From assembly GCA_949152475.1 (NCBI GenBank), contig OX424569.1, forward strand, positions 25,093,950-25,157,949: DNA of 64,000 nucleotides. Direction: 5' to 3'. Shown one piece after another: positions 43,886 through 56,265 of this stretch. Both the position numbers and the translations under genes were made by a program. How positions within the stretch are numbered: position 1 is the first letter of the stretch; the number at the start of each line of letters is the position of its first letter. The stretch comes from Terebella lapidaria. Lineage: Eukaryota; Annelida; Polychaeta; Terebellida; Terebellidae. The notes below the pieces were generated by a model that made no database searches, was not told where the DNA came from, and saw only the letters and a list, made by a program, of their open reading frames with translations.

Positions 43886-44262
43886 GATGAACAACAAAAA
43901 GATGAGCAACGAAGACAGGCAGAGAAACAACAAGAAGATAAGAAACAAAGACAGTTTGAAGAAGAACCAAAAGACAAACAGCAAAGACAGCCAGAGGAAA
44001 AACAAAATGATGAGAAACAAAGACATTTAGAGGAACAAACAAAAGACGAGCAACAAAAACAGTCAGAAGAAAAACAAAAAGATGAGCAGCAAAGAGAATC
44101 AGAGGGAAACCAAATAGATGAGCAACGTAGACAGATAGACAACATGATAGAGGAACAGCGAAACGACGAGCAACAAAAACAGTCAGAAGAAAAACAGAAA
44201 GACGAGCGACGAACACACATTGAGGAACAAAAACAAGACATGGCATACACATCAGTTAGGTA
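43886..44262 (+). pseudogene. Q/E/K-rich coiled-coil exon of the tandem-unit gene
   Basis: Reads about 120 residues of the pattern DEQQKDEQRRQAEKQQ, KDEQQKQSEEKQ and IEEQKQDMAYTSVR, ending at a GTAAGT donor. The pattern is a low-complexity charged coiled coil built from short internal repeats, which explains the length difference from unit A. An in-frame TGA just before the exon start in unit B is GGA in unit A. On the opposite strand the sequence yields Cys/Ser-rich frames that are only shadows. Confidence 0.6.
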
Positions 44263-44761
44263 AGTATATCAACACTTTGACGACATATACTAGTAGAATG
44301 TTTGAAAATATAAACAATACAAATCTTTCATTCCTGGAATAAATTCATAGGGTAGTAACGAAATGGGCTGAAACTGACTGATCATTTTGCTTTTATCAGA
44401 ATTCGCTGCAGATCACCTGGCAGTCCGACGGTACACGAGGTGTGTAATATTTAATTTTCATTATTGGTCACAGTAAGGATTAGCTATACCAATATGTTAA
44501 CAACGCACTCAAAATGTTTAAAAATCTTAATATGAACCATACAACTATTCCATCCCAGGAATAAATCCATAATCAAAGTAGTAATCGTATGAGCTGAAAG
44601 TGACTGAATTGCATTCAACAGAATTCGCTGCAGATCACCTGGCAGTCCCACGATAGACGACCTGACTACGTCATGGAGGTGTGTAATATTTAATGACCAA
44701 AACGAAAATCCAGTAATTTCACGAGATGCATACTTGGTAAAAGTATTATCCTGCTGCATTA

Positions 44762-44767
44762 TATGTC
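44762..44767 (+). other. Unoccupied target site (TATGTC) of the 34-kb transposon
   Basis: Left of it the sequence matches 7900-7959 (TATTATCCTGCTGCATTA); right of it the sequence matches 42075 onward (CCATCAAAACATGCCATG). This is the pre-insertion state preserved in a paralog. Confidence 0.92.
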
Positions 44768-45051
44768 CCATCAAAACATGCCATGTATCGTATTGTATTT
44801 CTTTAAGTTGATCAGTTTATTTATTTTACATTCTAAAAAGAACTGCTCTTCGGACTATGGACCCTATATGTTGCATGGATGCTCCAACCATAAACAACAC
44901 GACGTCATGCCATCGGTACTATTATTTGAGTGTGGATAAATAAATCACCCTTTAAATTTATGCAATACATATATGAACTAGTTATTTTTCATTTAGATGT
45001 GCACCGTAAACAAAATTTTCATATCAATCAATGTGATTATGTCTTCACCAG

Positions 45052-45180
45052 GACACAGCAATCCAGGACCTCGAGAAGACGGTCAAAAACCGCCAAAAAG
45101 TGGAGCACAGACTTCTTATACTATTAGCTGTACCTGGGTTTGAACGTCGTTTGCAAATAGTGTTTGAAGAGAATGTTTGA
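45052..45180 (+). pseudogene. Last exon of the tandem-unit gene, unit B
   Basis: Acceptor TCTTCACCAG, 42 codons and a stop. Near-identical to 42359-42487 of unit A. Heptad-like DTAIQDLEKTVKNRQKVEHR suggests a coiled coil. Conservation of the exon and its borders in both units supports a real former gene. Confidence 0.55.
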
Positions 45181-45763
45181 ATAAAATGTTCCCAAGTTGA
45201 ATATGTGTGGTTCATTCCCAGGTAAACACTAAACACACTAAACACATCTTGTAGTCTCGCAAATGAATTTGAACCCATCTATCATATTTTCATTTAGTTT
45301 TCATCAAAACGCCCAGCCAACTTACTGTTTGATATTGGGACTACTATTTATTGTTTGTACCACAGATCTTCTAAAATTACCACTCTTAACAACTAACGCT
45401 AGTATTACTAGCCTGCCAAACTCTATGAAGCTCACAGTTCAATTTTTCAAAATCAAGATCTCCCATTAATCTGATGACGATAGCAACATATTTTTCACAC
45501 TTCATCAGTGTGTTAAGGCGAAGCACACTGTCTTTTATTATCAGTTCAATACGGACATGTTTGTGAGTAGGCCTTCTCAACATACGGACATGTTTGTGAG
45601 TAGGATTCATTGCAGTGATTGCGAGCATGTGTTGCTATCGTGCCAGTTTGAGAGTAAAAAGCAGAGTAAACATACACTGTCAATAAGGTTGTCTTGACCT
45701 TGTTTCAAAAACCTGTGTTAACGAACTTACATCACATTATATGCCGCACAAAGCCAGGAGACC

Positions 45764-46205
45764 AGAAATACATAAGAATACAAGGTCTTATGTATTTCTG
45801 ATGATACCATTTAGCATCACGATAATATGAGCAAGACCGGTGTAAACGGTTGTAAAGCTTTTAAAATCGAGTATAAAAATCTGAGGTGGGGTAGTTTTGA
45901 CTGAGTAATGATCATACAATCTTGATTCACACATCCAGACTTGATCAATCTGCATCCCCTGAAGCTGGAGAGAGAAGACGTTGTGGTACTGAGGAAGAAC
46001 AACGACGAGGTGGATCCATGGATTGGAATCCTAACGAAAATAACATCAACAAATGTCACATGCGATTGGGTGATGAGAAAACAAGGCGAAGAGTGGCACA
46101 CCCACAAAGGGACTCTCTCCCCTGCAAGTTTGTACTCGCGAAAAATCGAAACAGGGATGGATCAGGCCACATGCCGCAAAGGCTTGATCGAAGGTTTTCG
46201 GTGAT
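45764..46205 (+). repeat. Tandem unit C, truncated
   Basis: Matches the first about 440 bp of unit B, through the BAH/Tudor-like exon, then diverges after ATGCCGCAAAGGCTTGATCG. Just before it, at about 45540-45605, a 38-bp piece (ATACGGACATGTTTGTGAGT) is duplicated locally. Confidence 0.85.
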
Positions 46206-47859
46206 TGTATTTGTACGATACATTATAGATGAATGTAGACGATGCCAGCTGATTGAATCCAATCAACGCTTGTCTAGTATCCTTATTTGTCAACATGGTA
46301 TTGAATGAGATCATTTTTGATATTCCATGAAAACTGGATTTCTTGCTTCAAAGACATTAAATTAATGTAACACTGTATCCTTGATTTCATCCAATATGAT
46401 TTTCTGCAACCCGTTGAAAAGATATATGTTTATAAAATGAATAATTACTAATTGCCAATATATCATGTGTACATATAATGAATGTGACAGTTGGTTGTGA
46501 GAATATTTTCATGGGTTTCATTTGACACCCACAAAATGATCTCATTCGGTGCTTATGTTGTGTGTAAGTTGTATATCACACAACACCTTTGCAGCGAACA
46601 CATTCACTGATTGAATTCAACCAGCTTGTATAATCTGTTTTACTTGGCCATTATATCATTAACATGTTCGGCCTTAACATAAAATGCCCATTGCATTCGC
46701 AGTGTATGATGAATTTTTATGTAGAATGGTGTAAGATTTATTCTGCCTGTAGACATGTAGTTCGGGTTTAATTTCGAATTGATGTTATGTGAATAACTTA
46801 AACATTGAGTTATGCATGATATGTAAAACTTTCGTAGTTTTCATGGATTATTTCACCAAATCTGTTGATGTTGAAGAATGCAACTTGAAGAATTTAACTT
46901 CGTGAACAATGTAGATAAATGTGGATATTGCAGTTTACCAGTTCCTGTTCAACATTTCTGATGTACTGGTCAAAATGGTATCATCCCTTAAACAGGAATA
47001 GACCTGAGTGGGTGTCACACCCATTAGTCTGTTTTCTTGTCAAATACATCAACTGACCCAAACATATATTTCCTAGCAACAACAGGTAACTGTTTCAAAA
47101 TTGAAAAAGAACCATAAACTTGTATATATTTAATTATTCAGCAGACGGTCTGTGCTATACTTTAATAAACATGTAAGTAACTGCATACGAAATGGACTAT
47201 ATTATACAGGATTCGGCCATCCATTTTGCTGGAATACCTGACAAGGTGTTCCTGTTTGAATATTGCCTAGAAATTGACTGATCGGAGATTTGTCAGTACT
47301 AAAGGAAGCTGTTCCGAATGGATTAGATCTCCCAAAGGAGAAAATACAAGAGTTTCATATCTCGAACACTCAAAAGGTTAGAGCCAGGATAAGAGGAAAA
47401 CACATCTCAGTCTCCGAGTAAATCACTCAGAATAAACATGTGCTTGTTGCAAAAATGCACTAGTATTTCAGTAACTTTGCCAGTCAGTCAAACGAATGTT
47501 TTGTCCAATTGTTCTTTCATTATTGAGATGTACGTACATTGTTAAGAATCAACACAGGGTGTAGAACGTTCTTCTTGTGATAGGATATGACTGGTAGTCA
47601 TATTGTATAGTTTGATGTATATTGTCACATAATATTACATCATCTTCATGGTGTGATAATTTTGATTTTTCAATAATGACATTCTGTTCATGAGTCCATT
47701 GTAGTATATATGTTAGTATGTGGTATCACTGGTATGTTAGTGTAGAATTAGGAGATTTTTGTCTTGAAAGAAGGGCATATTTTCAGTGTGGAAATTTTGA
47801 TTCTTAATAATTCACACGTTGAAGTAGACGAGCGAGAAGATCCGTCACACGTGGTTTGG
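46206..47859. other. No gene recognised
   Basis: AT-rich, with no supported frame, repeat or RNA gene. Confidence 0.4.
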
Positions 47860-48500
47860 ACGAAAAAAATTTGAAGTGCTAAGAATAAAATATCTGCGAT
47901 AGAGAAGAACGAACCAGTCGTGAAGGAGAAGCAGTCGTTTGAATGCAAAATGTGACAGTTCTACGTGCGCACCAGGCAGAGCCAAAAGGAAAAGAAAAAT
48001 GAAAAAGTGAAAACCACCCCACCACCACCGCGCCGCCGGGGACCCAGAGATGGGCTGCTATGATTGCGATCGCCCGGGCACTCTCCCAAGACTGCCGTGC
48101 ACCGAGACACCAGTGCCCCAAAAACGAGGTAATCAACAAGGACTACCCAATGTGTTTAACAAGCAGGGTATGTCCCAATGCAGCAGAAGTATCAATCATC
48201 CCAGCGGCACCAGGGATATGATGGGTATCCCAAGTGACCCGCCCAATTGTTGGGCAACGGGCCGTCCAACTGTAATAGACACTGTCATTGCAGAGGTGCC
48301 CCTGTCAGGACGCCCGCATGTAAATATCACAGTAAATTGACAAAATTTGTGAGTTCTTGTTGATACAGGCAGTGACTTACCTATAATTCCAAAACAATAA
48401 ACAAAAGAACTTAGACTAACAGTGACGGATACACGCCGAGCATTGCTAACTGAAGGACGAACGACATTGAATCTTGAAGTAGGGGCTCAAAGGCCACCGT
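47860..48500 (+). mobile_element. LTR-retrotransposon gag-protease fossil
   Basis: A basic stretch is followed by a zinc-knuckle-like cluster (GCYDCDRPGT) and, further on, a retropepsin-like signature (VLVDTGSDLPIIP). The order basic region, knuckle, protease is that of Ty3-type gag-pol. No terminal repeats or later pol domains are seen nearby, so this is a short, old, broken piece with several breaks. Confidence 0.6.
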
Positions 48501-50235
48501 GCTCGTCGTGTCTACTTCGATAACTGCACTATACATGTAATTGTTTGTAGCATATAATTGATAATATCGAGTCATCTTTATTCAGTTCAAGATTGTATGA
48601 TGTGATCTTATGTTATCAAGGCTAAATCCCTACAGTCCAGACTCAACAAGTAGGCATGATTCTACTAATTACCAGTAATCAAGATCATTAGTAATTGTCC
48701 TCATTTCACTTATAAAGGGCGGATCACATGGCAATATTTATTTTTCCCTAAACTGCAAAGTTCAGCCTCCATCGTTCTATAAGCCAAGCAAGCCATCTCA
48801 TATTGAGATTATTGCAGTGAGGCTGAATATTTTTCAAGACGATAGATTTCCGTTCAGGCGATTGGACTGCCAGGAACTTTATAACTCGGTTTTGGTCCTG
48901 CCTCGGCTCGTAACCGAGTATACTCAGTTAATCGTGAGACTCATGCAGGACCGACACCAGTTACTGCACTTGCTTCGTTTTCCTCAAGATGCATTGACAA
49001 AACAAAGTTTGAACAATAACCAAAGAGCTTGTGTTCACAGATACAATGTTTATTTGGCATAATCCACATCATAATATTGAAATATCACATTGGATCTAGC
49101 TAGATAAAAATGTGCTCACAAATTTAACACTTCCTGAAAATAAGACTCAAATCTCGAGAAAATCAAAAGATTTCACACATCGTCCACTTATTTCCAATGG
49201 CCTAGGTTAGGCAGATATCGTTTCTTGGTTTCGTCATTTTTACGCTTGACTACTGCAGGAGTCCGCCATGTATAGGTTTATCCCAGCACTAGTGTACAAT
49301 GACCAGTGGAGAGCGAGAACAAAATGAATACAGCCTAGAGTTGCCACAGTTTAAAATAATCTTCACCCGGTTAACCGAGGTACTCTAAGCAAACCATAAC
49401 CATTGAAATAGTGGTTGTCATTGAAGATTTGTAAGGTAATCGAATCGATATGAAAGCATAGGAGAGTTGTGTGATTACACGCACTAATTCATTAAGTGAC
49501 TTGGTGCATTACGCATCAGGAATAACCGCTATAATTAGGCACTAAATATTCGGGTGTAACGATGCGCCCATGCCTCATTCTTGTTCTTGTTGTTGTATGT
49601 TCCTCCTCTGTCGGGAGAGCCGTAGTGTCTCAGCCACTACGTGTGCTGATGTAGGTTAAGATCCAACCATAAAATCCTTCAAAATCCTTAAAAGCTGTTT
49701 GAGTTCATAGGTAAAATCAGCTGATGTGCCCGGGCACTGGCCTTTGCTTGGCTTACTGGGGGTGGTAGATTCTATAACGGTACTACGTTCGACATGGAAG
49801 CCGTGACAAAAGTTTCTGGAGGTAACTTCTAAGATAGCAAGGTTTTCGGGGGTTAGACGTTCATTGAGATGTGAGGGCTCTAAGATGACGGAGGATCTAT
49901 GCTTTAGATCCATGCCAAATATTCGGCGACCCAAGGAACCGGGGGCAGACGTCTACTTCCGGTCTGCCTCGTTCCGGCCTCTCGAGTCTGACCAATGCCA
50001 CCATTGGGTATGATTGGAGCCTACAGTTCCATTCATGACTGATTTCTGTCCCGAAGATGTGGGGTTTTTCAGTGAGATTTAACGGAGAATAATTTCTTGG
50101 ATAACAAACCTCTCAATGTATGACACAGAATATAACGCAAAATTCAATAGATTCACAGTATTTCTACATTCAAGGTCTTGGTGATTTGCGAAAAACATTT
50201 CCAGCGTTTGTTTAATATTTAAATATTTTATCAGC
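48501..50235. other. Mostly featureless; one unidentified minus-strand frame
   Basis: No recognisable gene. On the minus strand, 49934-49656 is open for 92 codons (RRIFGMDLKHRSSVILEPSH and onward) with no domain I know. A stretch near 48900-49030 on the plus strand is also open but unsupported. Confidence 0.35.
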
Positions 50236-51840
50236 AGTGGCGTCCCATCCTGAGCCAGGAATCCAGCCACCTGTGTTGTCCAAGCCTGAGCCGTCACCGG
50301 AACCTGGAAATTCTCAACCAGGTAAATGCAACCTGTACTATATTACTTTCAGAAATTTGTGTGCATTTGATTCATGGGATTTTTCCAATAATATTTTTTT
50401 TGAAATGGGGTGTTTACAAGTGATTTTATTTCTCTATCAACAGGAGTGTCTCAGCCCAAAACTTCAATATCAAAGCCAGCAATCTTCGAGACTGGTCAGG
50501 AATTGTCGCCTCTAGTTGAACATGTGCCCAGGATGGTAAAATTGCTTAATGACATACCATGTTCTCAATGTGGACATGTTGTAGCCTTTGTGGACTTCTA
50601 AGAACCCCTGTCTGACTTCCATGCTCATGTTGAGTGTGAACAACGTTGCCGTAGTTTCGTCGGCGACATTGCCTTCATGGAGCATGTCGAAGATGTGCAC
50701 ATATGAACTTCGGTATCCTCGGGCAAACCTACCCTCTGCTCTCTATCATCAGTCTCGGGCAAGCCTACCCTCAGCGCTCCAACATCAGTCTCGGGCGAGC
50801 CTACCCTCAGCGCACCATCATCAGTCTCCGGCAAGCCTACCCTCAGCGCTCCAACATCAGTCTCCGGCAAGCCTACCCTCAGCGCTCCAACATCAGTAGT
50901 CTCCGGCAGCCTACCCTCAGTGATCCATCATCAGTCTCCGGCAAGCCTACTCTCAGCGCTCCAACATCAGTCTCCGGCGAGCCTACCCTCTGCTCTCTAT
51001 CATCAGTCTCGGGCAAGGCTACCCTCAGCGCTCCAACATCAGTCTCCGGCAAGCCTACCCTCAGCGCTCCATCATCAGTCTCGGGCTAACCCACCCTCAG
51101 CTCTCCATCATCAGTCTCGGGCAAACCTACCCTCAGCACGCCAACATCAGTCTCTGGCATGCCTACCCTCAGCGCTCCAACATCAGTTTCCGGCAATCCT
51201 ACCCTCAGCGCTTCCACAGCAGTCACCTCGGGGAAGGTAGAAATAGGGCGCTCGGCAGCAGTGGGGTGGTTGCCTCGACAATTTCGTCGAGTTCTGCAGC
51301 TTGCAGATCAAGAGTTGATCTCAAGAGTGCTCCACCACAATGATGGCAAGGCGAGAGAAACTTTCGCACAGAACTGGCACCAACCTCCCAGCCCACCAAA
51401 AGGAACCGTTTCTGTCCCTGACCCGGAGAAATACTTAATGCGACGATTGTTCATCTGGTCAACGATGCGAATGTGGGGTATTCCTCTCAAATGTTCCACC
51501 TGCAAGGTGACGTGGAACTCCGGCATCTATCCGAAGATTCGCGAGGTGAAAGATGTCAACTCGACGTACTACTTGGTCGCAGCGGAGTACCCTCAGTGTA
51601 GCAAGTGTTAACAGCCAGTCTGTCCATGGCGTGTTGATGTCCTTGAGCAGTTGGACCCCGGACACCACAACCTGCTTTCCTGCTGTACTCACTGCTCAGA
51701 TGGCTATGAACAAGAAGTTGGTGACCCTCATGAAGCCAAGGATCGCAGGAAAAAGCACCAGCTATCGTCGTCAAGTGATCCATGAGTCCACAGTGAGGAG
51801 TGAACAATATCCTAACATTCCGTACAGTTTTCTATAAAGC
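50236..51840 (+). pseudogene. DUF6729-like gene, decayed copy 1
   Basis: Exons 50236-50321 and from 50444 join in phase across a GT-AG intron. The frame passes a Cys/His cluster (CSQCGHVVAFVDF ... FHAHVECEQRC ... FMEHVEDVH), which looks like a zinc-finger region but is cut by stops near 50600 and 50704. A run of 12-residue repeats follows (50718-51225). Next comes a segment I recognise as DUF6729-like: WSTMRMWGIPLKCSTC then GIYPKIREVKDV and YPQCSKC, with paired CxxC motifs likely to bind zinc. After a stop near 51609 the remainder shifts frame (FPAVLTAQMAMNKKLVTLMK). The family occurs in large transposon-like gene sets in animals; function unknown. Confidence 0.6.
50718..51225 (+). repeat. 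36-bp coding minisatellite (12-residue repeat)
   Basis: About 14 copies of a unit reading GKPTLSAPTSVS or GKPTLSAPSSVS, in the same frame as the DUF6729-like coding region on both sides. One unit is a few bases off register near 50900. It shares only its period, not its sequence, with the satellite at 29272. Confidence 0.85.
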
Positions 51841-52309
51841 ACTTTCCTAACATTCCCAACCGTTTCCTAACCAATGAATGGCCACTCCTAACGATTTCTT
51901 AACCAATCAATGGGCTCCCTGTGCAGACGAATTCATGACGTCACAAAGTCAATTTCGGTTCCATCATGGCGGTCAGATAATCCGGTGAATTCAACTTTCA
52001 TAATCTGTGAAAATTCGCCAGAAAAGCGGATTCAATTTGACAAAAAGACAGTACGCAACAAAGTTAGACATCATAGACCTGCTGGTTAGTTGATATATTT
52101 CTAGTGTACATTCTTAAAATTAATTAAAATTGCCACTTGAAAATGACATCAAATTTTTCAATGATGGCTAATTCGAATGAATCAAAATCGGCCTCAGAAA
52201 ATAGATTTATGACTCATTGTTGACATACAGATGGTTCATTTCCACATGATGTATAGACATGGAATACAGTGAGGCTCATTTGTAAAATCAAATGTATATA
52301 TGTTGACCT

Positions 52310-53580
52310 ATGTGTGTGAGTCACATTGACGGAAGCTGCGCGTCCCATGATAATACAAGCTCCACCAGTCACCTCGACGCAAGTTCCCCATCGCAAGCCA
52401 CAACAGCTCAATACCCACCACGTCAATTTCGGAAGGTCATCCAACCTGCAGACCATGAATGGATCGCCAGGTGCCTCTACAACACTGATGGCAAACTGAA
52501 GGAGACGTTTTCACAGAACTGGTATCACCCGCCAAGCCCACCAAAACCGTCTCTCCCCCTGATCCGCAGGCATATTTCAGGAAGCTGATGTTCGTCTGGG
52601 CACCCATGCAGATGTGGGGAATTCCACTGAAATGTTCCAAGTGTGATGTGAAGATGAATCATTCGGGAATTTATCCCAAGGTGAGAGAGGTTGTGGATGT
52701 GGACTCGCGATATGACCTTGTTCGTGCTGAGTACCCACGTTGCAGCAAGTGCACGATGCCCCTTTGTCCATGGAGTATTGACTCAGATTGATCTACTACA
52801 GAAATAAATTCCCCGCCGTTCTCACCACTCAGATGGCCTTGGACAGGAAGTGTATTACTCTAATGAAACCAAGGACTGCTGAAAACAGTACAAGCTACCT
52901 ACGCCAGGCACTGGGTGAGATCCATAGTGAGGAGTTGGGAAAGAGCGTCATAGACTACCTACAGGACTGTCAGCTGCATCGGAAAGGAGCTGCCCTGCTG
53001 CAGATAGCCTACAGCCCAGTGTATGAGCCCCCACCACCGTTTACCCCAATACCTCTGGTGCAGTGGTTCGAGACAGAACTAAGCAATGACATCCTCTGCC
53101 ATCGCGATGAGCTTAAAGGTGTCATCACTTCCACCAATGGAAGAGTCCTCAAACTGGATTTCACGAACAAGGTATGTGCAAGTATATTCAATGGTGCTTT
53201 AGCAATAATTTATTGTTGTATATATGTATTTATCATATCCAATAATTATCCAATTCAATAATAACATTCTTTTTGTGCAGAAATATTATCCTATGTTAGT
53301 TGTACTAAAACAAATTGGTTATATGCCAGTATTTCAATGCATTTCCTGATTTCTTTTATCACAGGTCACCGAGAAACTGGCTGGTGCTATTGGAGACACT
53401 GCCACGTGGATGACCAATATCGGAAATGGGTTTGGACAGGTCCTGAAATGCGTACTCACCACTCGGGAAGGTGCTGGACTAGATGATGTTGCCAAGGCAT
53501 CGTTAAGCGGTATCAGAACACCGGAGAGCCCGAACCAGAGGTCATGTATGTGGAATTGCTGTACTACACCAGGTCGGTAC
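52310..53580 (+). pseudogene. DUF6729-like gene, decayed copy 2
   Basis: Parallel to copy 1: PPRQFRKVIQPADHEWIARC, then WAPMQMWGIPLKCSKC, YPRCSKCTMPLCPW, FPAVLTTQMALDRKCITLMK, PPPPFTPIPLVQWFETELSN and GVITSTNGRVLKLDFTNK. A good acceptor (TTTATCACAG, about 53365) opens GDTATWMTNIGNGFGQVL. One base is missing in the Pro-rich stretch near 52545 and a further break lies near 52785, so this is not a working gene. The NGRVLKLDFT and TATWMTNIGN segments resemble the RNase H-like strands of transposases, which is inference. Confidence 0.6.
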
Positions 53581-54497
53581 ATTATTATTATTGTATCTCA
53601 AGGGGCATACAAATTAGATATGTGATCGTTTCGGTGCCGGCGTCAATATAGATCTATATCTCCTTCTAGACAATAACATCATCGGTAATGTGCAAGAAAA
53701 TACCAGGAGGGCATATATTAAACAAATCATACGGTTTGACTTGAGTTTGTTTTATCTGGTAAATACAGGCGATCCCCCAATCCTCATAATTCACAATGTA
53801 TATTGTATGATATCACGACTATTTGTACAGTTCATACCAACAAGCTTTAAAACTTCAGTACTGTTCATGTTCTCATGCCAAAATGACCATTCGTAAATGT
53901 TATTTTGCTGAAGTTTACAACTAATCGACTGCCGAATGATCAAAATTGTGGTGATCTATTTTAACTTTTCCACGGACTGGCTCATTTCTTAAAAAGAAAA
54001 TCTATAAAATTGATCAATTACATATAAATGACCATGCTCTTTACAATAATTTGTTTTCCCTCACACTGGTTGTTTTGGTTTCTCTTTTAATGGGAGATCT
54101 CTGCTTTCCCGAAAGACCTGGGAAGTACTTTGGACAGCTCGGCTTTCGACTCAACTGTCCAGATCACATCTTGAAACGTGTCTTTGATGATCAGTGAACC
54201 TATCTACAGCATACACATGAACTATATAAAGTATAAGTAAATCCAGAAATTACTGGAAAGATGAAACCTGTAGAAGAAAGAGGCCAACCTGTAGAATATA
54301 TATGGAACACATGTTACTGTATGTGTACAGTGTACGATGAGGTGCCACTATGGGCAAATGTGGGCGTGACCCATCAGCGACAGGTTAACTGTACCATGTC
54401 ATATGACCTGTTTTTAACTAATCATGACCTATGTCTCTGATTGCCCAAGTTACTGTGCGAGCCTATCATCCATGCGAACACCGCTGACTGCATTATA
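53581..54497. other. No gene recognised
   Basis: AT-rich spacer with only short frames. Confidence 0.4.
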
Positions 54498-54962
54498 TTA
54501 GTTACGTAAACATGGTAAATGTGTGTACCGAATTAATTGACAGTAGCAGGTTTTCGACGATATCCATCCCAGCTCTCGTCTGGGATTCTTGATAATTGTA
54601 CAGGATAATACACCCCCACATGACTCCAAAATCCGCTTGAGATCCACCGACGTCAGTTCAGGGTTGCACTTCAGGCAGTCATCTATTTTCAAAAGATTCT
54701 CGGTTCCCAATTTCACAGAGCGAGGAGGCAAGTGGTGCCACAGTTACCCAGTACATCTGAACTTGGTGAAATACTTTGTTAAGCCTCTTCTTGAAATAGT
54801 AATCGAATGCTCAGACAGTAATCGTTGCAAATTAGTATATGAAACCCCCCTCTCTTCAAAAATACAATTTTCTCTTTGAGTGCGTTGGCAACATGATCTG
54901 AACCTGATGCCTTTGATGACGGTCAGATGTCTACATCTCACGTGACCTGTTTTCTGGCGCAT
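54498..54962 (-). pseudogene. Tc1/mariner-type transposase fragment
   Basis: On the minus strand an N-terminal helix-turn-helix-like part (SITISRRGLTKYFTKFRCTG) is followed, after a frame change, by LLKIDDCLKCNPELTSVDLK, SCTIIKNPRRELGWISSKT and YCQLIR. This matches the linker before the catalytic domain in Tc1/mariner transposases, where ELTSVDL and RRELGW are typical. The DDE domain itself is missing, so the piece is dead. Confidence 0.65.
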
Positions 54963-55254
54963 AAGACATTTGTTGTAGAATCTTTTGTGCGGTTCTGACC
55001 AAGCTAGCTTGCAGTTTTAGCACAGTAGGAGAAGCTCACTCAAGTGCACCCAGCAGATTAGCGAACGCACGTAAGCCTTGACACCTTTCAATCCGTTCAT
55101 TCACTGTTGGTTTTTAGTGCAATTCTGCTTTTTACAAGTGCACACAAGTGCATCTGAAAAATGAGCAGTCAGGACCATGTGCACTCGTGTGCATGTTCGG
55201 TTTTTTGGTGTGTTTTTTTATGAACCTAGTCACGGTCTGTACTGTATCTTAGAT

Positions 55255-56265
55255 ATGCAAGAGAAAAAAAAAGAACTGAAACACCACCTCAACCATCTGA
55301 ACCAGCAGTATCTGTCACCTGGCGTACGGAACGAATTTCTTGGATATGTGGTAAACAGATCCGAGAGACACTAGTTGACCAATGCAACAAAGCTGGACAT
55401 TTTGAAGGCAGTGTAGATGAAACCACTGACCATGCAGGGAAAGAACAGTTGTGTCGCTGCGTTTGATATTTGGATTACAGCGCTATTGCCCCAGGGCTAT
55501 GATGTTGCAGGGCTATGATGATCAGGGTGACCAACCAACAATTGCCCAGTGGAATCCAGAGGATACTTTAACCTGGCCATTGTCCATGGGTGCAGTGATT
55601 CTTCCATAAAATTCATCATGGATGAAGAGCAGGAAATTGCATTGTCATTATCAGCGAATGCCAAGAGGCATTTGGCCTTCAAAGAAATTCGCTGACGCTG
55701 ATGAAGAAACCAAAACCGAAATGGGTCAAAGACAAAAACTTACGAAGAGATGGGCCGCACATGCTGGTGCCCTGAACACATTCAAACTATGGATCCAGGT
55801 TATCGTTGCTGAAACTGCATTGCTACGCGACTCTCTTCAAACTCAAAACACTTATGTGTTGAAAAGGCGGAAGTAATCCGATTTTAGATGTTGTCTAAAA
55901 AAACCGAGACAACGATACATGGGATGATCAGTATGCCAGAACTCCGGACTTAGAGCTCTGTCGGTGTGGTGCCGGACAAATCTTGTACAACCCAGAACCA
56001 GAGAAATAGGATCAATATCTTCGCAGACAACATCCATCAGTACTGGAGAAGTGCATGTTTCCTGCTGTTCTTGCACCACCTCATTCACCAAATGAAGGGC
56101 TGGCTTGCCCAGCATAAAGAACGGTTCTGTGTCAAGTATTTGGTACCAATAAAGCTGCAAGATCTGTCCGAGTCGATGCATTTTAAAGTTATTACAGCTT
56201 ATAAATTTGCCACCCCATTTTGCGCTGGTATGAGACGCTCAGGAAGGTATGCAGTCACTGCATAA
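55255..56265 (+). pseudogene. hAT-type transposase fragment, heavily decayed
   Basis: The best segment reads QIRETLVDQCNKAGHFEGSV then DETTDHAGKEQLCRCV. This fits the first catalytic strand of the hAT/DUF4371 group (DET.D..K.EQL). Later pieces in the same frame are separated by many stops. About ten or more breaks are evident. The end of the family is not found. Confidence 0.5.

Larger units (their letters stand above)
43107..45763 (+). repeat. Tandem unit B (about 2.66 kb), holds the empty insertion site
   Basis: Full unit, starting at the AGAAATACATAAGA hairpin and ending where unit C begins with the same hairpin. In order it carries a BAH/Tudor-like exon (43278-43510), a coiled-coil exon (43886-44262), two small paralogous exons (about 44400 and 44621) and the final exon 45052-45180. 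TATGTC at 44762-44767 is continuous with sequence matching both flanks of the 34-kb element. Confidence 0.88.

Noticed and set aside
53009-53191. Minus-strand frame opposite DUF6729-like copy 2
   Set aside because: It overlaps a recognisable plus-strand coding segment and has no features of its own.
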